DNA of 9,452 bases from CAZJOD01 sp964547525 (GTDB taxonomy: Bacteria; Bacillota; Clostridia; JAAYHZ01): NCBI GenBank assembly GCA_964547525.1, contig CAZJOD010000142.1:1-9452 (forward strand), in the 5' to 3' direction. Numbering within the stretch: the stretch's first letter is position 1; every line of letters starts with the position of its first letter. The notes below the pieces were generated by a model, which worked only from the letters and a program-made list of their open reading frames with translations, had not been told where the DNA came from and ran no database searches. The position numbers were made by a program, and so were the translations under genes. Of the stretch, positions 6,278-9,452 are shown piece by piece.

Positions 6278-7390
6278 ATGAATAAAAGATATGATGTTGC
6301 AGCTTATATCTGGCCTGCATATACAGGTAATGAGCCTAGAACCAGGATGTTTTGGCCGGAAGGCATGGGGGAGTGGCAAAGTGTAAAAAATTCTGTAAAA
6401 AAATTTGAAGGGCACAACTGGCCAAGAAAACCGGTATGGGGTTATGTCAATGAAGCTGACCCATATGTAATGGAAATGCAGATTAATGCAGCGGCAGACC
6501 ATGGTGTGAATGTTTTTATTTATGACTGGTATTGGTATGATAAAAGGCCTTTTCTTGAAAACTGCTTGAATGACGGTTATTTAAAAGCTAAAAACAATGA
6601 CAGAGTCAAATTTTATTTAATGTGGGCAAACCATGATGTGAAAAATATATGGGATATAAGGATCGCCGATGATCCTGAAAATGTTATATGGGATGGAGCG
6701 GTTAACAGAGAAGAGTTTGAAAAAATATCGGATAGACTGATTGAAAAATACTTTAAGCATCCTTCATATTATACGATTGATGGTAAACCTGTTTTTATGA
6801 TATATGATCTTAAAACCCTAATGAGGGGATTAGGCGGCTTTGAAGAAACTAAAGATGCATTCTCATGGCTTAAAGCACGTGCCGTTGAAAAAGGATTACC
6901 CGGGCTCCATCTACAGATGACTATATGGGGAGAGAAGAATCTTAATTTGAGCGGTGTAGACGGAGGCACCAAAGTTACAGCTGTAGATTTGATTAATCAT
7001 ATTGGATATGACAGTATTAGCCACTATCAGTTTGTGCACTTCGTCAATATTGACAGAGATTACAATGAGATTATAAAAGACGTGTTAAAAGAATGGAAAC
7101 GCATTGAAAATACATATGATATGCCGTATTTCCCGCACATTAGCGTAGGATGGGATAACAATCCCAGATTTCAGGCGTTTCGCCGCGGAATCGTCAAGAA
7201 CAATACTCCTGAAAATTTTAAAATGGCATTGGAAAAAGCCAGGGAGTATGCTGATGCACATTCCGACCAACCACCGTTGATTACCATAAACAGCTGGAAT
7301 GAATGGACTGAAACCAGCTACCTGCAGCCTGATAATCTATATGGCTATGGCTATCTGGAAGCTGTCAGGGATGTTTTTTGCGCTAGGTGA
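6278..7390 (+). CDS. WbsX / GH99-like glycoside hydrolase family protein
   Basis: This 370-residue protein covers a full GH99-like (WbsX) TIM-barrel domain. Typical marks are the YIWPAYTGNE start (10-19), GVNVFIYDWYWYD (76-88), the KPVFMIYDL strand, an ISVGWDNNPR segment, and the near-terminal NSWNEWTETSYLQPD (338 onward), where Glu342 and Glu345 are candidates for catalytic residues. Members are often found in polysaccharide or O-antigen clusters and are related to endo-mannosidases; many are poorly characterised. There is no signal peptide, so it probably acts inside the cell. The start is the ATG at 6278, nine bases after GGAGGG (6263-6268). A TTG two codons earlier is less likely. No glycosyltransferase or transporter lies nearby, so its partners are not visible. 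The fragmentary gene copy begins seven bases after its stop. Confidence 0.88.
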   Translation: MNKRYDVAAYIWPAYTGNEPRTRMFWPEGMGEWQSVKNSVKKFEGHNWPRKPVWGYVNEADPYVMEMQINAAADHGVNVFIYDWYWYDKRPFLENCLNDGYLKAKNNDRVKFYLMWANHDVKNIWDIRIADDPENVIWDGAVNREEFEKISDRLIEKYFKHPSYYTIDGKPVFMIYDLKTLMRGLGGFEETKDAFSWLKARAVEKGLPGLHLQMTIWGEKNLNLSGVDGGTKVTAVDLINHIGYDSISHYQFVHFVNIDRDYNEIIKDVLKEWKRIENTYDMPYFPHISVGWDNNPRFQAFRRGIVKNNTPENFKMALEKAREYADAHSDQPPLITINSWNEWTETSYLQPDNLYGYGYLEAVRDVFCAR

Positions 7391-7397
7391 TGAGACA

Positions 7398-7570
7398 ATG
7401 TTTTTCGACCCGAATCAAACGGAATTTTCAAATGAATATCAGCGCATCATATGGCAGTATGGCACACACATTGTATCCGCCGGATGTTTCTCATGCCGAT
7501 ATTTAGGACAAAGAAGCCCGTGAGGGCTGTATGCAAATATATGATTGCACTATGGAAATATAGAAAGATA
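7398..7570 (+). pseudogene. Truncated copy of the 489-902 gene
   Basis: These 173 bases match 489-660 in direct orientation with 14 substitutions and one inserted base, about 91% identity by eye. The copy keeps the ATG and the MFFDPNQTEF start. An extra T after ATTGTA (near 7477) shifts the frame, and two further stops (GAG to TAG, TTG to TAG) appear in the original frame. The resemblance ends sharply at 7570; the remaining 80 or so codons of the parent are absent. Of the five changes before the frameshift, four are synonymous and one is Leu to Ser, so the copy diverged first as a working gene and decayed later. This suggests a multi-copy family in this genome. It starts seven bases after the WbsX-like stop. 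Confidence 0.87.
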
Positions 7571-7675
7571 CAAAAAAGACTACCTAAAGCAGAGCGAATT
7601 ATTTAGAATAATATGTGGATTTATGGATACATAGATTTACATAGGAATTTAAAATTAATAATGAGGATTCTAATT

Positions 7676-8671
7676 ATGCAGCATATAAGGGATAACATTA
7701 TATATCTTAAGGAGGGCTCAGATAAGCAACGAGAGGCTTATTGTGTATTACTTCAATTAAATATACCGGAGAAGTTGAACAGATTTAATCCTATTGCTGT
7801 TGGTACTATTCCATTAGGTATATATACATCAAACAATGATTTAGGGATTATCTGCGAAGTTTACAATGAAAGGGAATTTTTGGAGCAGATTAACTCCTAT
7901 ACGCATTTAAAAGATTTTACAGTAAGAAAAAAGCAGATTAATGGTGTTCAGAGCATCATATGTAGTTTTGAATTTGAAAATTTTATCATAGAAGTTTTCG
8001 GTCAACCTGTCCCGACTAAACTACAAAATAGATATATTTGTATGGTAGTAGAAGACAGGCTGTTAAAATTGTTTGGAAAGGAAGCAGCCAATGCAATATG
8101 GCTGCTTAAAACGAAAGGCATAAAGACTGAACCTGCTTTTAGTGAATACTTCAACATTCCGGGTGACCCATATAAAGCTTTGGTAGAGCTTGCAACTCTT
8201 ACTGATGACCGGTTAAAAGAATCGGTTAATCATAGAATGACAATCAAACGGCAATGCATTTTTTGCCGGATGGTTACCGGCTCAGAAGAATGTAGTATGG
8301 TCTACGAAGATAAGCATACCTTTGCATTTATGAATTTGCGACAAGCGAACGTTGGTCATGTGTTAGTTATTCCAAGACGCCATGTATCCTCTATATTTGA
8401 GATGGAAGAAGAAACGATGGGACATATCGGTTGTACAATTGTGAAAGTTTCGCGGGCTATACAATCAGCATTTAATACTTCAAACCTAAACATTGTGCAG
8501 AATAATGGTGAAATAGCAGGACAAGAAATCTTCCATGTACATTTTCACTTATTCCCAAGATATACTGAAGATGGATTGCTTTTGATGTATCCTGATAATC
8601 TCCCGTTACCTAAAACCCAACCTCGTGACTATTTGAATAATATAGCTGCGCAAATCCGGGCTAGATTATGA
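7676..8671 (+). CDS. DUF4269 nucleotidyltransferase-like domain fused to HIT domain
   Basis: This 331-residue cytosolic protein has two domains. Residues about 1-175 are a DUF4269 domain, a nucleotidyltransferase-like fold: YLKEGSDKQREAY, VGTIPLGI (42-49), IIEVFGQP (104-111), KTEPAFSEYF (150-159) and GDPYKAL. The active loop reads GIYTSNNDLGII. From memory, related proteins have Asp at the Tyr50 and Gly57 positions (GID and DLD), so catalysis is probably lost although Asp55 and Glu106 remain. Residues about 190-331 are an HIT domain with CIFC (194-197), GHVLVIPRRHV (227-237) and an intact HVHFH triad (287-291), where His289 would be the nucleophile in nucleotide hydrolysis or transfer. The chosen ATG follows TGAGGA (7662-7667). 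The frame is open back to 7613, but those residues lack family likeness and a ribosome binding site. The joint function is unknown. Confidence 0.87.
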   Translation: MQHIRDNIIYLKEGSDKQREAYCVLLQLNIPEKLNRFNPIAVGTIPLGIYTSNNDLGIICEVYNEREFLEQINSYTHLKDFTVRKKQINGVQSIICSFEFENFIIEVFGQPVPTKLQNRYICMVVEDRLLKLFGKEAANAIWLLKTKGIKTEPAFSEYFNIPGDPYKALVELATLTDDRLKESVNHRMTIKRQCIFCRMVTGSEECSMVYEDKHTFAFMNLRQANVGHVLVIPRRHVSSIFEMEEETMGHIGCTIVKVSRAIQSAFNTSNLNIVQNNGEIAGQEIFHVHFHLFPRYTEDGLLLMYPDNLPLPKTQPRDYLNNIAAQIRARL

Positions 8672-9034
8672 TAAAGCTGCAAAAGTTATTTCTATTACAT
8701 AATTATACTTGATCTCATATTAGCGTGTTCATTGTATCAGGATACTAACCTGCAGGTCAAAAAGAATAGGGAAATAATAGGGGCGGGTTATCAACTAAGT
8801 GCAATATATCGACATAATTTAACACAATACGACAGATTATGTTGTTAAATTTTAGCGATCTGTAGTTATATGGTTGGGTACATTTTTTATCTTCTTATCT
8901 TTTGCATCACCTTATAAATTTTCCTTTATTATCTTTTTTTTGTTGTTATAAATAAACAACAAATAGATGAGAACAGCCATGACAAGCATCTTACACAGTA
9001 GAATCCTTATTTAATGTATTAAATGAAATTATAT
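8672..9034. other. AT-rich intergenic gap between convergent genes
   Basis: No gene is supported in these 363 bases. They contain three inverted repeats: AATTTAACA/TGTTAAATT (8816-8824 and 8843-8851), TTTGTTGTT/AACAACAAA with a 7-base loop (8939-8963), and ATTTAAT/ATTAAAT (9009-9024). Because the flanking genes converge here, these could help end transcription, but none is GC-rich or followed by a clean T run. A promoter-like pair facing left lies at 8731-8760. Confidence 0.5.
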
Positions 9035-9451
9035 TTACGAACCTGTAGATTTGTATCGACTCAACCCAAAACGCCATAATGCATATGACGGCAGTAAAAA
9101 TAAAAGGCCTGCAAAAGGTGATAGCATATTTAAAACGTTGTTTGTATTGCCTATTATATACAGCAATGGGTAGTATTGTATTAACGCAAGTGGGACAATG
9201 AAGGTCAAAAATTTGAGTATTCCATTTCCGTAAATCGAGTATGGATATGTTCCAAACTCCCGTCCACCGTCGGTTAAAACATTCATAAATTCAAGGCCTT
9301 CTGTTGTGAAAAAGGTGATAGCGGCGTATATAAGAAATAGCCCGAAAAAGACCGGTATACCACAAAAAACCATAATTATTAGGGTGAATATTTTATCAAA
9401 CGTCCAAGTAACGCCACTCGTCGGTATTGCATAACAAAAAACTAAAACAGC
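9035..9451 (-). CDS. ABC-2 family permease (DUF990 type), C-terminal part
   Basis: The gene enters from the right edge and ends at 9035, giving 138 visible residues of a protein that is usually about 260 long. The internal Met at 9373 is not the start, because the frame is open to the window edge. Visible are hydrophobic helices (about residues 17-43, 74-96 and 105-125), separated by the characteristic TTEGLEFMNVLTDGGREFG and YPYSIYGNGILKFLTF segments, then VPLALIQYYPLLYIIG. This is the signature of the ABC-2 membrane subunits that pair with a separate ATPase as exporters of unknown substrate. The protein lies in the cytoplasmic membrane. The ATPase and sister permease would be expected to the right, outside the window. 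Only this gene reads on the - strand. Confidence 0.87.
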   Translation of the reverse strand, partial: AVLVFCYAIPTSGVTWTFDKIFTLIIMVFCGIPVFFGLFLIYAAITFFTTEGLEFMNVLTDGGREFGTYPYSIYGNGILKFLTFIVPLALIQYYPLLYIIGNTNNVLNMLSPFAGLLFLLPSYALWRFGLSRYKSTGS

Positions 9452-9452
9452 T

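Noticed and set aside
7299..7523. 74-codon + strand ORF across the WbsX-like stop
   Set aside because: Its first part is a shadow of the WbsX-like gene in another frame and its last part is the frame of the broken gene copy. There is no start signal.
1..9452. tRNA, rRNA, CRISPR array, transposase or integrase
   Set aside because: I saw no cloverleaf, no regularly spaced repeats, and no transposase or recombinase motifs on either strand. The only long repeat is the gene fragment pair.

Overview
The window looks like chromosomal DNA of a low-GC Firmicute, most likely a member of the Clostridia. The signs are AT-rich sequence, strong AGGAGG-type ribosome binding sites, a YwbE protein, a yjdF-type riboswitch with its gene, a WbsX/GH99-like hydrolase and an ABC-2 permease of the DUF990 type. 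No species can be named from the sequence alone.

Layout. Nearly everything reads on the + strand. Most genes are single units with their own ribosome binding site, so this looks like an accessory neighbourhood and not one pathway operon. Bases 1-1300 hold ywbE, an unrecognised 137-aa gene, and what may be a decayed gene in two frames. Bases 1260-1754 hold a SMI1/KNR4 (SUKH) gene behind a good promoter whose -10 overlaps a perfect 16-bp palindrome. Bases 1897-2895 encode an SGNH/GDSL-type hydrolase. Bases 3009-4020 hold a MerR-family regulator with a typical 19-bp-spaced MerR promoter and operator dyad, probably autoregulated.

Bases 4032-5287 are the most interesting block. A strong promoter leads directly into an RNA that I read as a yjdF-motif riboswitch, the class known to bind azaaromatic compounds. 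It is followed by a yjdF (DUF2992) gene killed by a one-base frameshift at codon 3 and an internal TAA. No terminator is visible before the next gene, a helix-hairpin-helix DUF4332-like protein, so the riboswitch transcript may now serve that gene.

Bases 5365-7570 hold a 54-codon orphan ORF, a GNAT acetyltransferase, a WbsX/GH99-like protein, and immediately after it a truncated, frameshifted copy of the first 173 bases of the 489-902 gene (about 91% identical). Bases 7676-8671 encode a fusion of a DUF4269 nucleotidyltransferase-like domain, with apparently lost acidic residues, to an intact HIT domain. After a 363-base AT-rich gap, the 3' part of an ABC-2 permease gene runs in from the right edge on the - strand.

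Together the window shows two possible small-molecule sensors side by side (MerR and riboswitch), an orphan immunity-type gene, several stand-alone modifying enzymes, and at least two clear pseudogenes.
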